From Rhodoferax sp. U11-2br (GTDB lineage Bacteria > Pseudomonadota > Gammaproteobacteria > Burkholderiales > Burkholderiaceae_C): a DNA stretch of 48,649 bases. The notes under the pieces are model-generated. The model was not told the origin of the DNA and made no database searches. It worked only from the letters and a program-made list of their open reading frames with translations. This document shows positions 8,278 through 16,434 of the stretch, piece by piece; position 1 is the stretch's first letter, and every line of letters begins with the position of its first letter. Position numbers and translations under genes: made by a program. The DNA lies in contig NZ_JAHFZF010000034.1 in NCBI RefSeq assembly GCF_018619435.1, forward strand, positions 1 to 48,649, written 5' to 3'.

Positions 8278-9771
8278 ATGACCTACCTTTTGGCCCTGGA
8301 CCAGGGCACCTCCAGCTCACGCAGCATTGTTTTTGACCGCGCCGGTCGCGTGGTGGCCTCGGCCCAGCGTGAGTTGCGCCAGATTTACCCCCAGCCTGGC
8401 TGGGTGGAGCATGACCCGATGGAGATCTGGGCCAACCAGCTGGCCACCGCCAAAGACGCTTTGTTGCGCGCGGGCATCAGTGCCTCCCAGGTCAAAGCCA
8501 TCGGCATCACCAACCAGCGCGAAACCACCGTGGTCTGGAACCGGCGTACCGGTGTGCCGCTGCACCAGGCCATCGTCTGGCAGGACCGCCGCACCGAGCC
8601 CGATTGCCAGCGTCTGCGCGACCAGGGCCAGGCGGCCAATATCCAGGAGCGTACCGGCCTGGTGCTGGACGCCTACTTTTCCGGCACCAAGGTGGGCTGG
8701 ATCCTGGACCATGTGCCGGGTGCACGCGCCGCAGCCGAGTGTGGTGAACTGGCTTTTGGCACCATCGACAGCTGGCTGCTGTGGCAGTTGACCGGCGGGC
8801 GGGTGCACGCCACCGATGTCAGCAATGCTTCCCGCACCATGTTGTTCAACATCCGCACCGGCCAGTGGGACCCGGAGCTGCTGAACCTGCTGCAGGTGCC
8901 GCCTCAGTTGCTGCCGCAGGTGTTTCCTTCTTCGCATGTGTTTGGCGAAACCGATGCCAGCCTGTTTGGGCAGTCGATCCCGATTGCCGGTATCGCCGGT
9001 GACCAGCAAAGTGCGTTGTTTGGGCAGGCCTGTTTTCGAAAGGGTCTGGCCAAGAACACCTATGGCACGGGTTGTTTTTTGCTGATGCACACCGCAGACC
9101 AGTTACAAACCTCGGGCAACGGGTTGATCAGCACCCGCGCCGCGCAGGTGGGCGTTGGCCCGCAATACGCACTGGAGGGCAGTGTGTTTATCGGTGGTGC
9201 GGTGGTGCAGTGGCTGCGTGACGGCCTGCGTGCGATTGACTCCAGCACGGCGGTGCAAGCTCTGGCGCAAAGTGTGCCGGACTCGGGCGGGGTGGTGTTT
9301 GTGCCGGCCTTTACCGGTCTGGGCGCACCGTACTGGGAGCCTGAGGCGCGCGGTGCCATTGTGGGTCTGACACGCGGCACCGGCCTGGGGCACATTGCCC
9401 GCGCCGCGCTCGAGAGCATCGCTTTTCAAAGCGCCGCACTGCTGGGCGCCATGGGGCGCGATGCGGCGGCGGGGCAAAGTGCCCCGATCACCGAGTTGCG
9501 GGTGGACGGTGGCGCCTGCGTCAACGACCTGCTGATGCAGTTTCAGGCTGACCTGCTCGGTGTGCCGGTGGTCCGGCCCAAGGTGGTTGAGACCACCGCG
9601 CTGGGTGCGGCTTATCTGGCGGGCCTGGGCACCGGGGTGTACCAGACGCTGGAAGAGCTGGAGTCCCTGTGGCAGCCCGAGCGCACCTTTTTGCCCACCA
9701 TGTCGCCCCAGCGCGCTGCTGAGTTGATGGCGCAGTGGGAGCACGCGGTGCGCCAAGCCACCCTGGCTTGA
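8278..9771 (+). CDS. glpK: Glycerol kinase
   Basis: 497 residues, the standard GlpK length. It phosphorylates glycerol to glycerol-3-phosphate with ATP, giving the substrate of GlpD and the effector of GlpR. Seen: the FGGY kinase N-terminus [16 protein letters not shown], the glycerol-site stretch [10 protein letters not shown] followed by [37 protein letters not shown] and the C-terminal [22 protein letters not shown]. No Shine-Dalgarno sequence is visible: the 24 bases before ATG are pyrimidine-rich, so translation may depend on coupling to glpR. It probably forms an operon with glpR. Confidence 0.97.
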   Translation: MTYLLALDQGTSSSRSIVFDRAGRVVASAQRELRQIYPQPGWVEHDPMEIWANQLATAKDALLRAGISASQVKAIGITNQRETTVVWNRRTGVPLHQAIVWQDRRTEPDCQRLRDQGQAANIQERTGLVLDAYFSGTKVGWILDHVPGARAAAECGELAFGTIDSWLLWQLTGGRVHATDVSNASRTMLFNIRTGQWDPELLNLLQVPPQLLPQVFPSSHVFGETDASLFGQSIPIAGIAGDQQSALFGQACFRKGLAKNTYGTGCFLLMHTADQLQTSGNGLISTRAAQVGVGPQYALEGSVFIGGAVVQWLRDGLRAIDSSTAVQALAQSVPDSGGVVFVPAFTGLGAPYWEPEARGAIVGLTRGTGLGHIARAALESIAFQSAALLGAMGRDAAAGQSAPITELRVDGGACVNDLLMQFQADLLGVPVVRPKVVETTALGAAYLAGLGTGVYQTLEELESLWQPERTFLPTMSPQRAAELMAQWEHAVRQATLA

Positions 9772-10145
9772 GTTGGCTCAGGTGGCGCAGCCCACGCGCC
9801 ATTTCAAAATAAGTAGCTACAGGCCCTTTATTCATAAGGGCTGAAAGCCATTTTGAGTGCTATTTCAGCGGGTGTGGCGGTGTTGCTGGTGGTAGTGCTA
9901 AAGTCCGTGCTCCCCGTGGCTTGACGGCAGCCTTGGCGCCCAGACCACCCATGGTGCAGACCGGGCGGCTTGCACCTTTGGTGGCCTCGAACCGAGCAAG
10001 CTGCTTGTTCTACCTAGCCCAGGGGGCGCCTCCTCGCGTTCTTTCTGTCACCCAGGCACCGGCCCAGCCGCCGGTCCCCAACTCTTGTTGTTTCTGATGT
10101 TGTGTTCTCTCTGTTTATGCGCTGTCTTGCCGGAAGTGGCCTCTG
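9772..10145. other. 374-base gap: degenerate repeat plus possible structured RNA
   Basis: No convincing coding frame. The left part holds a degenerate dispersed palindrome (9823-9841). The rest can close as one long-range stem: GGCGG (9876-9880) and GCTGG (9885-9889) against CCAGC-CGCC (10064-10072), with GGG/CCC outside. Inside, CTCG/CGAG and CAAG/CTTG hairpins lie between 9984 and 10010. Length and shape are loosely like 6S RNA, but I could not confirm the class. Confidence 0.25.
9823..9841. repeat. Dispersed palindrome, degenerate copy 2
   Basis: Core GCCCTT-TATTCAT-AAGGGC. Flanks AGTAGCTACAG and TGAAAGCCATTTT are decayed versions of the flanks at 427-465. It lies 50 bases after the glpK stop and may act as a weak terminator. 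Confidence 0.6.
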
Positions 10146-11363
10146 ATGAATCCTGACGCACACCACATCTGGCAGGCGCCACGCTGGGCGCTGGCGGTGC
10201 TGCTGGCCATGCTGGGCATGCTCGGGCCGTTTTCGATTGACACCTACATCCCCGCGTTTTCGGGCATTGCCGCGTCCCTCAACGCCACGCCGGTGCAGAT
10301 GCAGCAGACGCTGTCGGCCTATCTGTTCGGTTTTGCCTTCATGAGCCTGTTCCATGGGGCGCTGTCTGACAGCGTCGGGCGCCGGCCAGTGGTGTTGTGG
10401 GGGCTGGCAGCTTTCACCTTGGCCTCGATGGGCTGTGCGCTGTCTCAAAGCATTGGCCAGTTGGTGTTTTTCCGCGCGGTGCAGGGGCTGACCACCGGCG
10501 CGGGCATTGTGGTTTCACGCGCGGTGGTGCGTGACATGTTCCCGCCTGCGCAGGCGCAAAAGGTGATGAGCCAGATCACCATCTACTTTGGTGTGGCACC
10601 GGCGGTGGCGCCGATGATTGGCGGGGTGTTGTTTGCCCACCTGGGCTGGCACAGCGTGTTCTGGTTTCTCACCGGGGTCGGTGTGTTTCTGTGGCTGGCC
10701 AACTACCGCTTGTTGCCCGAGACGCTGCACCTGAGCCACCGTCAACCGCTCAAGATCAGCAACCTGATGCAGGGTTACTGGCAGCTCGGGCGTGATCCGC
10801 GTTTCTTGTTGCTGTCGCTGGCCAGCGGCATCCCGTTCAACGGCATGTTTTTGTATGTGTTGTCGGCCCCGGTGTTTCTGGGCGAGCATCTGGCCCTGCC
10901 GCCCACGCAGTTTTTCTGGTTTTTTGTGCTCACCATCAGTGGCATCATGAGTGGCGCCTGGGTCAGTGGTCGTATGGCCGGGCGGATTGCCCCCAAACGC
11001 CAGATCCGCAACGGCTTTGTGATCATGCTCAGCATGGCGGTACTGAATCTGCTGGCCAATACGCTGTTCACCGCCCATGCGGCCTGGGCCATGTTCCCGA
11101 TTGCGATTTTTTCCTTTGGCTGGGCGGTGATGGTGCCGGTGGTGACGCTGCTGGTGCTGGACCTGCACCCGGACCGCCGGGGCATGGCCTCGAGCCTGCA
11201 GGCCTTTGTGGGCTCCAGCGCCAACGGTCTGGTGGCCGGGGTGATTGCGCCGCTGGTGATGCATTCCACCGTCGGGCTGGCGGCCACCTCGCTGGCGCTG
11301 TTGTCGATTGGCCTGGTGGCCTGGGTGTTGCTGCGTCGGCGCTGGGCGAGCATCGGTGCCTGA
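10146..11363 (+). CDS. Bcr/CflA family multidrug efflux transporter (MFS)
   Basis: 405 residues, 12 predicted membrane helices, major facilitator superfamily, DHA1 type. Members expel drugs such as bicyclomycin and sulfonamides or small metabolites in exchange for protons. Seen: motif D1-like FSIDTYIPAF in helix 1, the conserved loop motif GALSDSVGRRPVVLWG between helices 2 and 3, RAVQGLTTGAGIVVSRAVVRDMF in helices 4-5, and GVAPAVAPMIGGVL. GGAAG lies 12 bases before ATG. It is followed 27 bases later by a small membrane protein on the same strand. The actual substrate cannot be told from sequence. Confidence 0.92.
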   Translation: MNPDAHHIWQAPRWALAVLLAMLGMLGPFSIDTYIPAFSGIAASLNATPVQMQQTLSAYLFGFAFMSLFHGALSDSVGRRPVVLWGLAAFTLASMGCALSQSIGQLVFFRAVQGLTTGAGIVVSRAVVRDMFPPAQAQKVMSQITIYFGVAPAVAPMIGGVLFAHLGWHSVFWFLTGVGVFLWLANYRLLPETLHLSHRQPLKISNLMQGYWQLGRDPRFLLLSLASGIPFNGMFLYVLSAPVFLGEHLALPPTQFFWFFVLTISGIMSGAWVSGRMAGRIAPKRQIRNGFVIMLSMAVLNLLANTLFTAHAAWAMFPIAIFSFGWAVMVPVVTLLVLDLHPDRRGMASSLQAFVGSSANGLVAGVIAPLVMHSTVGLAATSLALLSIGLVAWVLLRRRWASIGA

Positions 11364-11390
11364 CCCCGGATCTTGAAGCAGGGCCATGAC

Positions 11391-11762
11391 ATGACGCAGA
11401 TGCTGCCGCTGTTGCTGCTGCTGAGTGCCTCGATGGGCTTGGGCTTGTGGATGGGCTGGCAGTTTCTGCGCCGCCTGGGCAGCAACCCGATCCACATCGG
11501 CTTTCACCTGATCCTGGGGGTGGTGGGGCTGGAGATGGTGGTGATGTTGTTGCGTGGTGCACCCGACGGCAGTGTCGTCGCCGCTGGTGCGCTGGGCAAA
11601 TCGACTGCACTGGTGTTGGCCACTGCGGTCATCACGGGGTTTGCCACCTCGGTGCTGGCACGGCGCTGGTCACGCCAGGGGAGTGCCTGGGTGCTGGCCA
11701 TCCACGCTTTGCTGGGGTCCGCCGGGTTTGTGCTGTTTTTGGCCTGGGCTTTTGTTTTGTAG
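11391..11762 (+). CDS. Small hypothetical integral membrane protein (four helices)
   Basis: 123 residues if ATG 11391 is used; TTG 11373 would add six. I do not recognise the family. It consists almost entirely of four hydrophobic stretches: LPLLLLLSASMGLGLWMGWQ, FHLILGVVGLEMVVMLL, ALVLATAVITGFATSVLA and WVLAIHALLGSAGFVLFLAWAFVL, with short basic loops (RRLG, RRWSRQ). Size and layout recall small conserved inner-membrane proteins of Burkholderiales without assigned role. It lies 27 bases after the efflux pump and may be co-transcribed with it. The next gene starts 69 bases downstream with its own good ribosome site. Confidence 0.7.
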   Translation: MTQMLPLLLLLSASMGLGLWMGWQFLRRLGSNPIHIGFHLILGVVGLEMVVMLLRGAPDGSVVAAGALGKSTALVLATAVITGFATSVLARRWSRQGSAWVLAIHALLGSAGFVLFLAWAFVL

Positions 11763-11831
11763 TTCACGCAGGGTTACCGGGTGCGAGACAGGCACTAATA
11801 TCTGGGGCATCCCATCACACAAGGAGCCATT

Positions 11832-13691
11832 GTGGCCACTGACTCTCATCCATGGCGTTTTTTTCGGGCAGGTGGTTTTGACCAGGTGCAACTCGACACA
11901 GCAGCCGACCTGCTGGCGCTGAGTGAGCTGGACCAGAAACTCTGGGTCGCCTTGTCGTGCCCGGTCAAGGGCATCGAGTTTGACGCCCGCAGCCTGCAGT
12001 TCATCGACAGCGACAACGATGGCCATGTGCGGGCGCCCGAGTTGTTGGCCGCCATCCGCTGGGCCCATGGCCGTCTGCTCAACCCCGAGCTGCTGGTGCA
12101 AAAGTGCGAGGGTGTGCCCATTGCCCAGATCCGTGATGATGACGAATCCGGCAAGTTGATCAAAGCCGCCGCATTGGTGCTGGCCCGCGAACTCGGCAAG
12201 ACCGAGTCCGATGTGCTGACCGTGGCCGAGGCCAGCGCCGCCCAGGTCAGCCACGCGACACGTGCGCTGGCCGCATGGGAAGCCGATGGCCATGACGCGC
12301 TGCCGCTGGGCGACGCCACCGCCGCTGCCCATGCGCTGGTGACTGAGCTCGATGGCAAGGTGCAGGACTATTTCACCCGCTGCCAGCTTGCCGCCTTTGA
12401 TGAACGTGCTGGTGGTGTGCTCAATGCGTCTGAAGACGCGCTCAAAGCCCTGGCCCCCGCCAGCCTGCAGACCAGCAGCCCAGGCATCAGCGACCTGCCT
12501 TTGGCCCATGTCACCTCAGACGCTGTGTTGCCCTTGACCCGTGGCATCAACCCGGCCTGGGCAACACGCATCCAAGCCCTGCGCGACACCGTGGTGACGC
12601 CGCTGCTCGGTGCGCAAGACCAGCTCAGCCCGGTCGACTGGCAAAGCATCCAGAGCAAATTGGCCAGTTACACCACCTGGCTGGCGGCCAAACCCGACCC
12701 CTCGGCTGAGGGCGACGGTGTGCGCGACCTGGAACAACTGGCCCGTTATGTGCGCGACCTGCAGCCGCTGGCCAACAACTTTGTCGCGTTTCGCGACTTC
12801 TACACCCGCCAGGGCAAAGCCACCTTCCAGATCGGCACGCTGTACCTCGACGGGCGTTCGTGTGAGTTGTGTGTGGCGGTCAACGATGCGGCCAAACATG
12901 CCGCGCTGGCGGGCCTGTCCCGGCTGTGCCTGGTGTATTGCGACTGTGTGCGCGGGGCAGACAAACTCAGCATCGCCGCCGCCTTCACTGCGGGCGACTC
13001 GGACCAGCTCATGGTCGGGCGCAATGGTGTGTTTTACGACCGCCAAGGCCGTGACTGGGACGCCACCATCACCAAGATCATTGACCACCCGATCAGTCTG
13101 CGCCAGGCGTTCTGGTCACCTTACAAACAGGTGGCGCGCGCCGTGGGCAGCCAGATGCAAAAACTGGCCGCCAGCAAAGCCAAAGCGGCGGATGACAAAC
13201 TGGTGGGCGCGGCTCTGAGCGCCAGCACCAAGGCCGCCGCAGGTGATGCTGCCAAGGCGCCACCGCCGCCGCCGTTTGATGTGGGCAAATTTGCCGGTAT
13301 TTTTGCCGCCATCGGGCTGGCGCTGGGTGCGGTCGGCACCATGGCGGTGTCGGTGGTCAGTGGGCTGTTTTCGCTGGCTTGGTGGCAGTGGCCGCTGGTG
13401 GTGTTGGGGGTGATGTTGCTGATCTCGGGGCCTGCGGTGTTGCTGGCCTGGTTCAAGTTGCGCGCCCGCAACCTGGGCCCGATCCTGGACGCCAATGGCT
13501 GGGCCATCAATGCACGGGCGCGCATCAACATCCCGTTTGGCACTTCGCTCACGCAGATTGCGCAGCTGCCTGCCAACGCCCAGCGCAGCCTGAGCGACCC
13601 CTACGCCGACAAACCGTCGAGCTGGCCCTACCTGGTGCTGATGCTGGTGGTGGCCGTTGGGGTGATGTGGTTTTTGGGCTGGTTGGGCTAA
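11832..13691 (+). CDS. Conserved hypothetical membrane protein with EF-hand-like loop
   Basis: 619 residues from GTG 11832, with AAGGAG seven bases upstream. I do not recognise a named family. Near residue 58 the run DSDNDGHVRAPEL fits an EF-hand calcium loop (D-x-D-x-D-G then an acidic end at loop position 12). The next 400 residues look soluble and mostly helical, with two Cys-rich turns (SCELCV, CLVYCDCV) near residues 343-375. A Pro-rich linker (APPPPPF) near residue 478 leads into two adjacent hydrophobic helices, then a basic loop, and a last helix at the extreme C-terminus (VLMLVVAVGVMWFLGWLG). It is therefore probably an inner-membrane protein with a large N-terminal cytoplasmic or periplasmic domain. 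No function is suggested by the neighbours. Confidence 0.8.
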   Translation: MATDSHPWRFFRAGGFDQVQLDTAADLLALSELDQKLWVALSCPVKGIEFDARSLQFIDSDNDGHVRAPELLAAIRWAHGRLLNPELLVQKCEGVPIAQIRDDDESGKLIKAAALVLARELGKTESDVLTVAEASAAQVSHATRALAAWEADGHDALPLGDATAAAHALVTELDGKVQDYFTRCQLAAFDERAGGVLNASEDALKALAPASLQTSSPGISDLPLAHVTSDAVLPLTRGINPAWATRIQALRDTVVTPLLGAQDQLSPVDWQSIQSKLASYTTWLAAKPDPSAEGDGVRDLEQLARYVRDLQPLANNFVAFRDFYTRQGKATFQIGTLYLDGRSCELCVAVNDAAKHAALAGLSRLCLVYCDCVRGADKLSIAAAFTAGDSDQLMVGRNGVFYDRQGRDWDATITKIIDHPISLRQAFWSPYKQVARAVGSQMQKLAASKAKAADDKLVGAALSASTKAAAGDAAKAPPPPPFDVGKFAGIFAAIGLALGAVGTMAVSVVSGLFSLAWWQWPLVVLGVMLLISGPAVLLAWFKLRARNLGPILDANGWAINARARINIPFGTSLTQIAQLPANAQRSLSDPYADKPSSWPYLVLMLVVAVGVMWFLGWLG

Positions 13692-13760
13692 ATCGGCGCT
13701 TGTTTCCACCCAGCGGGATGGGGTGACGGCCAGGGTGGCGCCCTGGACCCGGTTTGTATG

Positions 13761-13809
13761 AAAAAGAGCTGCTAGCCCTTATTGGGAAAGGGGTAGCAGC
13801 TCTTTTTTT
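13761..13809. repeat. Dispersed palindrome copy 3, likely also a terminator
   Basis: Left arm AAAAAGAGCTGCTAGCCCTT (13761-13780) pairs with 13788-13807 with one mismatch. The right arm runs into seven T residues and the left starts with five A residues, so it would work as a terminator in both directions after the EF-hand gene. Confidence 0.8.
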
Positions 13810-13908
13810 GGTAGTGGCTGTGTGACCGTTTCGCCTCTGGCTGAGCTGCTTGGCCTGCAACCCAGGCGCTTGTGGCTGGGTCGAGAGCAGGGCTGAAGCA
13901 CCTTAAAA

Positions 13909-13928
13909 TACTGTTCATGCATACAGTA
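13909..13928 (+). promoter_or_regulatory. LexA (SOS) box of imuA-imuB
   Basis: TACTGTTCATGCATACAGTA is a CTGT-N8-ACAG palindrome and matches the proteobacterial LexA consensus at both ends. It lies 18 bases before the imuA ATG, placing LexA directly over the start of transcription and translation. Confidence 0.9.
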
Positions 13929-13946
13929 TTTGGTGTCTAATACCCC

Positions 13947-14777
13947 ATGGCCCTGTCTTCTGTTTCCACCCTGCTTGAGCGCTTTGGCGACGCCGTGTGG
14001 CGCGCGGACGCCCTGGCCGAGGCTGCCAGTGCCGACGGCGGTGTGTTGCCCAGTGGCCATGCGCTGCTGGATGCCCAGCTGCCTGGTGGTGGCTGGCCGC
14101 TGGGGGCGCTGAGTGAGGTGTTGCAGGCGCCCGGGGATGCCGCCGAGTGGCGTCTGCTGCTGCCAGCCTTGTCCACGCTGAACCGCAGCGTGGTGCTGGT
14201 GGGGGCGCCACATCTGCCGTTTGGCCCGGCGCTGGCGGCGCAGGGGCTGGATCTGCGCCGCCTGGTCCAAGTGCAAGCGAGCACCGTGGCGCAGCGTCTG
14301 TGGGCGGCCGAGCAGGCGCTGCGTTGCAGTGAGGTGGCGGCTTTGCTGGTCTGGTTGGCGCAGGTGCGCTCTGAGCATCTGCGGCGTTTGCATCTGGCGG
14401 CGCAGGCCCACCGCTGTTTGTTGTGTGTGTTTCGCCCGGTCAGCGCGCAGGGCGAGTCTTCCCCTGCGGTGTTGCGGCTGCTGCTGGGGGCGGCAGCTGG
14501 GCCGCCAACCGCGTCAAGCCCGGACGATGACTTGGCAGTGCAGATCCTCAAACGGCGTGGCCCGCCGCTGGCCGAGGTGTTGCAGCTGCCAGCCCGGCCT
14601 GTGACGCTGAGTGCCTTGTTGGCGTTCAACGCTGTGCCGCTGGCGTCTGCTGCGGGCTGGGTTGAACCACCCCGGTCTGTTGTGTCTGGTACCGGAGCCC
14701 TTCACCGGGGACACCCCCACACCCTGGCTGGAGCCTGTTTATGCACTGGATCGCCTTGTGGCTGCCGCCTGAGTTAG
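13947..14777 (+). CDS. imuA: ImuA, SOS mutasome accessory protein
   Basis: 276 residues. ImuA is a RecA-related protein that works with ImuB and DnaE2 in SOS-induced error-prone lesion bypass. Seen: an N-terminal LPSGHALLDAQLPGGGWPLGALSEVL (RecA-like start of the core), RSVVLVGAPHLPFGPALAAQGLDLRRLVQV, and RCLLCVFRP near residue 155, all typical of the family. The last dozen residues overlap the imuB start in another frame and look unlike ImuA, probably just read-through to the next stop. The LexA box ends 18 bases before ATG and no Shine-Dalgarno sequence is visible, so the message may have an extremely short leader. Confidence 0.9.
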   Translation: MALSSVSTLLERFGDAVWRADALAEAASADGGVLPSGHALLDAQLPGGGWPLGALSEVLQAPGDAAEWRLLLPALSTLNRSVVLVGAPHLPFGPALAAQGLDLRRLVQVQASTVAQRLWAAEQALRCSEVAALLVWLAQVRSEHLRRLHLAAQAHRCLLCVFRPVSAQGESSPAVLRLLLGAAAGPPTASSPDDDLAVQILKRRGPPLAEVLQLPARPVTLSALLAFNAVPLASAAGWVEPPRSVVSGTGALHRGHPHTLAGACLCTGSPCGCRLS

Positions 14778-16279
14778 CCGCGCCGGGCCGCAGCAGGGAG
14801 GAGGCTCGGCCTGTGGCTGCAACGTCATCGGGCACGCATGGGGCACCCGTGGCTGAGGGGGCTGACTTGGCCGACCCGCTCACCGCCCTGGGCTGGTGGG
14901 CGCTGCAGTTCACCCCCAAGGTGGTGTTGTCCGGCGGCGCGGTGCTGCTGGAGGTGTCGACCAGCACCCGGCTGTGGGGTGGCCAGGCCGCGCTGTTGCG
15001 CCATATTTGTGAGTCAAACAAGCCGGTAGTCCTTGTGTACTATGGGCAAGGTGATACATCTTTGGTAGCGCTTGCGCGGGCGCAGCATCCGCCACAGCCG
15101 CCGCTGATGCCGGACCAGTTGCCGCTGAGCAGTCTGGCAGCGGCCCAGCCGCATCTGGCCACGCTGGCGCGTCTGGGTTGCCGCCGCTGGGGCCAGTTGC
15201 GGGCCTTGCCGCGTGCCGGTGTGGCAAGGCGTTTTGGTGCGGCGCTGGTGGATGCGCTCGACCAGGCCTACGGCTTGCGCCCGGATGTTTACCCCTGGCT
15301 GAGCCTGCCCGAGGTGTTTGAGGCGGCGCTGGAATTGCCCCAGCCCGTGGACAGTGCGCTGGCCTTGTTGTTTGGCGCGCGCCGCCTGTTGGCGCAACTG
15401 CAGGTCTGGCTGCAGCTGCGCCAGCGCGGAGTGCTGGCGGTGGAGCTGGGTTGGTTGATGGATGTGCGCCGCAACACGGCGACACAGGGGGCACTGGTGC
15501 TGCGCAGCGCCGAGGCCAGTGCCGACACCAGCCACCTGCTGCGCCTGCTGGCCGAGCGCCTGGGCCAGCTCACGCTGCCCGCGCCGGTGTTGTCGCTGCG
15601 CCTGCGCTCGCTCGAAACCCAGGCGTTGCAGGGGCAAAGCGCCAGCCTGCTGCTTGAAGACCAAGCCCAGGGCGACAGTCTGGCTCAGCTGCTCGAGCGT
15701 CTGAGTGCGCGACTCGGTGTCCACAACGTGTTGTGTCTGTTGCCACAAGCCGACCACCGGCCCGAACAGATGCAGCGCTGGCGCCCAGCGGCTGGTGGTG
15801 TATCGGCGGCCATCATGGGCCAGCATCGGGCACCCAGGAAGACTTCGGAAAAGATAGTGATAAGCCCTTGTGGTACAGGGGCTGGAGGCCAAAATAGCTC
15901 AAACATGGCCGATAAGAGAGCCCCTGTGCCAACGGGGTGGGCCACGGCCCTGTACCCCACCTGGCTGCTGGCCGAGCCTTTGCCGCTGCGGGTGGTCCAG
16001 CAGCAGCCGCATTACCAGGGGCCGCTGACCCTGCTGGCGGGGCCGCAGCGGCTGGAGGCCGCCTGGTGGGCGGTGTTGCGGCCAACCGGGCCGTCTGCTG
16101 AGCGCCCTGACCCCGGACCACAACCTCAGGTTGCTGGCGAGGCACCACCGCCCTCTGGCCCCGTTGTTTTGCGCGACTACTTTGTGGCGCGCAGTCCCAG
16201 CTCACCCCTGTTGTGGATCTATCGCGAGCGGCTCAGCAGTGCTGCGCCCGCCTGGTTTTTGCATGGGGTGTTTGGCTGA
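14741..16279 (+). CDS. imuB: ImuB, Y-family polymerase-like SOS mutasome protein
   Basis: 512 residues. ImuB resembles Y-family DNA polymerases but lacks catalytic residues and acts as the hub that brings DnaE2 to the sliding clamp. Seen: the N-terminal MHWIALWLP, LGWWALQFTPKVVL near residue 50, a helix-hairpin-helix-like LATLARLGCRRWGQLRALPRAGVARRFG near 137, little-finger region RRLLAQLQVWLQLRQRGV, and the family's C-terminal WIYRERLSSAAPAWFLHGVFG. It overlaps imuA by 37 bases. Two patches look foreign: residues about 91-107 and 371-387 carry rare codons (ATA, AGA, GTA, ACA) and resemble the dispersed palindrome read in frame. dnaE2, normally next, is 16 kb away. Confidence 0.9.
   Translation: MHWIALWLPPELAAPGRSREEARPVAATSSGTHGAPVAEGADLADPLTALGWWALQFTPKVVLSGGAVLLEVSTSTRLWGGQAALLRHICESNKPVVLVYYGQGDTSLVALARAQHPPQPPLMPDQLPLSSLAAAQPHLATLARLGCRRWGQLRALPRAGVARRFGAALVDALDQAYGLRPDVYPWLSLPEVFEAALELPQPVDSALALLFGARRLLAQLQVWLQLRQRGVLAVELGWLMDVRRNTATQGALVLRSAEASADTSHLLRLLAERLGQLTLPAPVLSLRLRSLETQALQGQSASLLLEDQAQGDSLAQLLERLSARLGVHNVLCLLPQADHRPEQMQRWRPAAGGVSAAIMGQHRAPRKTSEKIVISPCGTGAGGQNSSNMADKRAPVPTGWATALYPTWLLAEPLPLRVVQQQPHYQGPLTLLAGPQRLEAAWWAVLRPTGPSAERPDPGPQPQVAGEAPPPSGPVVLRDYFVARSPSSPLLWIYRERLSSAAPAWFLHGVFG
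15015..15060. repeat. Possible decayed palindrome copy inside imuB (N-terminal part)
   Basis: AAGCCGGTAGTCCTTG-TGTACTAT-GGGCAAGGTGAT resembles the family core with several changes. It is read in frame as NKPVVLVYYGQGD. Weak on its own; supported by the clearer copy further down the same gene. Confidence 0.35.
15851..15900. repeat. Dispersed palindrome copy inside imuB, in frame
   Basis: GATAGTGATAAGCCCTTG-TGGTACA-GGGGCTGGAGGCC followed by AAAATAGC matches the family pattern (AAGCCCTTG, GGGCT, AGGCCAAAAT). It encodes about KIVISPCGTGAGGQNSS with rare codons ATA and AGA nearby, unlike the GC-rich codons around it, and keeps the reading frame. Confidence 0.6.
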
Positions 16280-16348
16280 CTTGGCCGAGAGGCTTTCGCC
16301 CTTTGTACGGGTTTGGGTGTTTTTGATCTTTGACCAAATTTAGGTCTA

Positions 16349-16372
16349 ACTTAGGCCTTGTTTAGCCTAAGT
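16349..16372. promoter_or_regulatory. Palindromic operator candidate before the ROK regulator
   Basis: ACTTAGGC (16349-16356) and GCCTAAGT (16365-16372) are perfect inverted arms around 8 bases. A second smaller palindrome TTAGGTCTAA (16340-16349) abuts it. It lies about 60 bases before the regulator start, which fits autoregulation of the operon by the ROK protein (inference). Confidence 0.55.
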
Positions 16373-16434
16373 GGTGATCCTATGATCGATCAGAGCCTCA
16401 CAAGAATGGGGCCAGAGCCGATAGGAGACAAACT

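Noticed and set aside
9897..9920. CTAAAGTCCGTGCTCC resembles the conserved GAAAGTCCGGGCTCC of RNase P RNA
   Set aside because: None of the other universal RNase P motifs (such as ACAGAA near the middle) follow within the expected distance.
10515..11507. Minus-strand frame of 330 codons opposite the efflux pump gene
   Set aside because: Low-complexity Gln/His/Arg protein, an antisense artefact of a hydrophobic membrane protein gene.
12516..13088. Minus-strand frame of 190 codons opposite the EF-hand gene
   Set aside because: No ribosome site or motif, and fully within a well-supported gene on the other strand.
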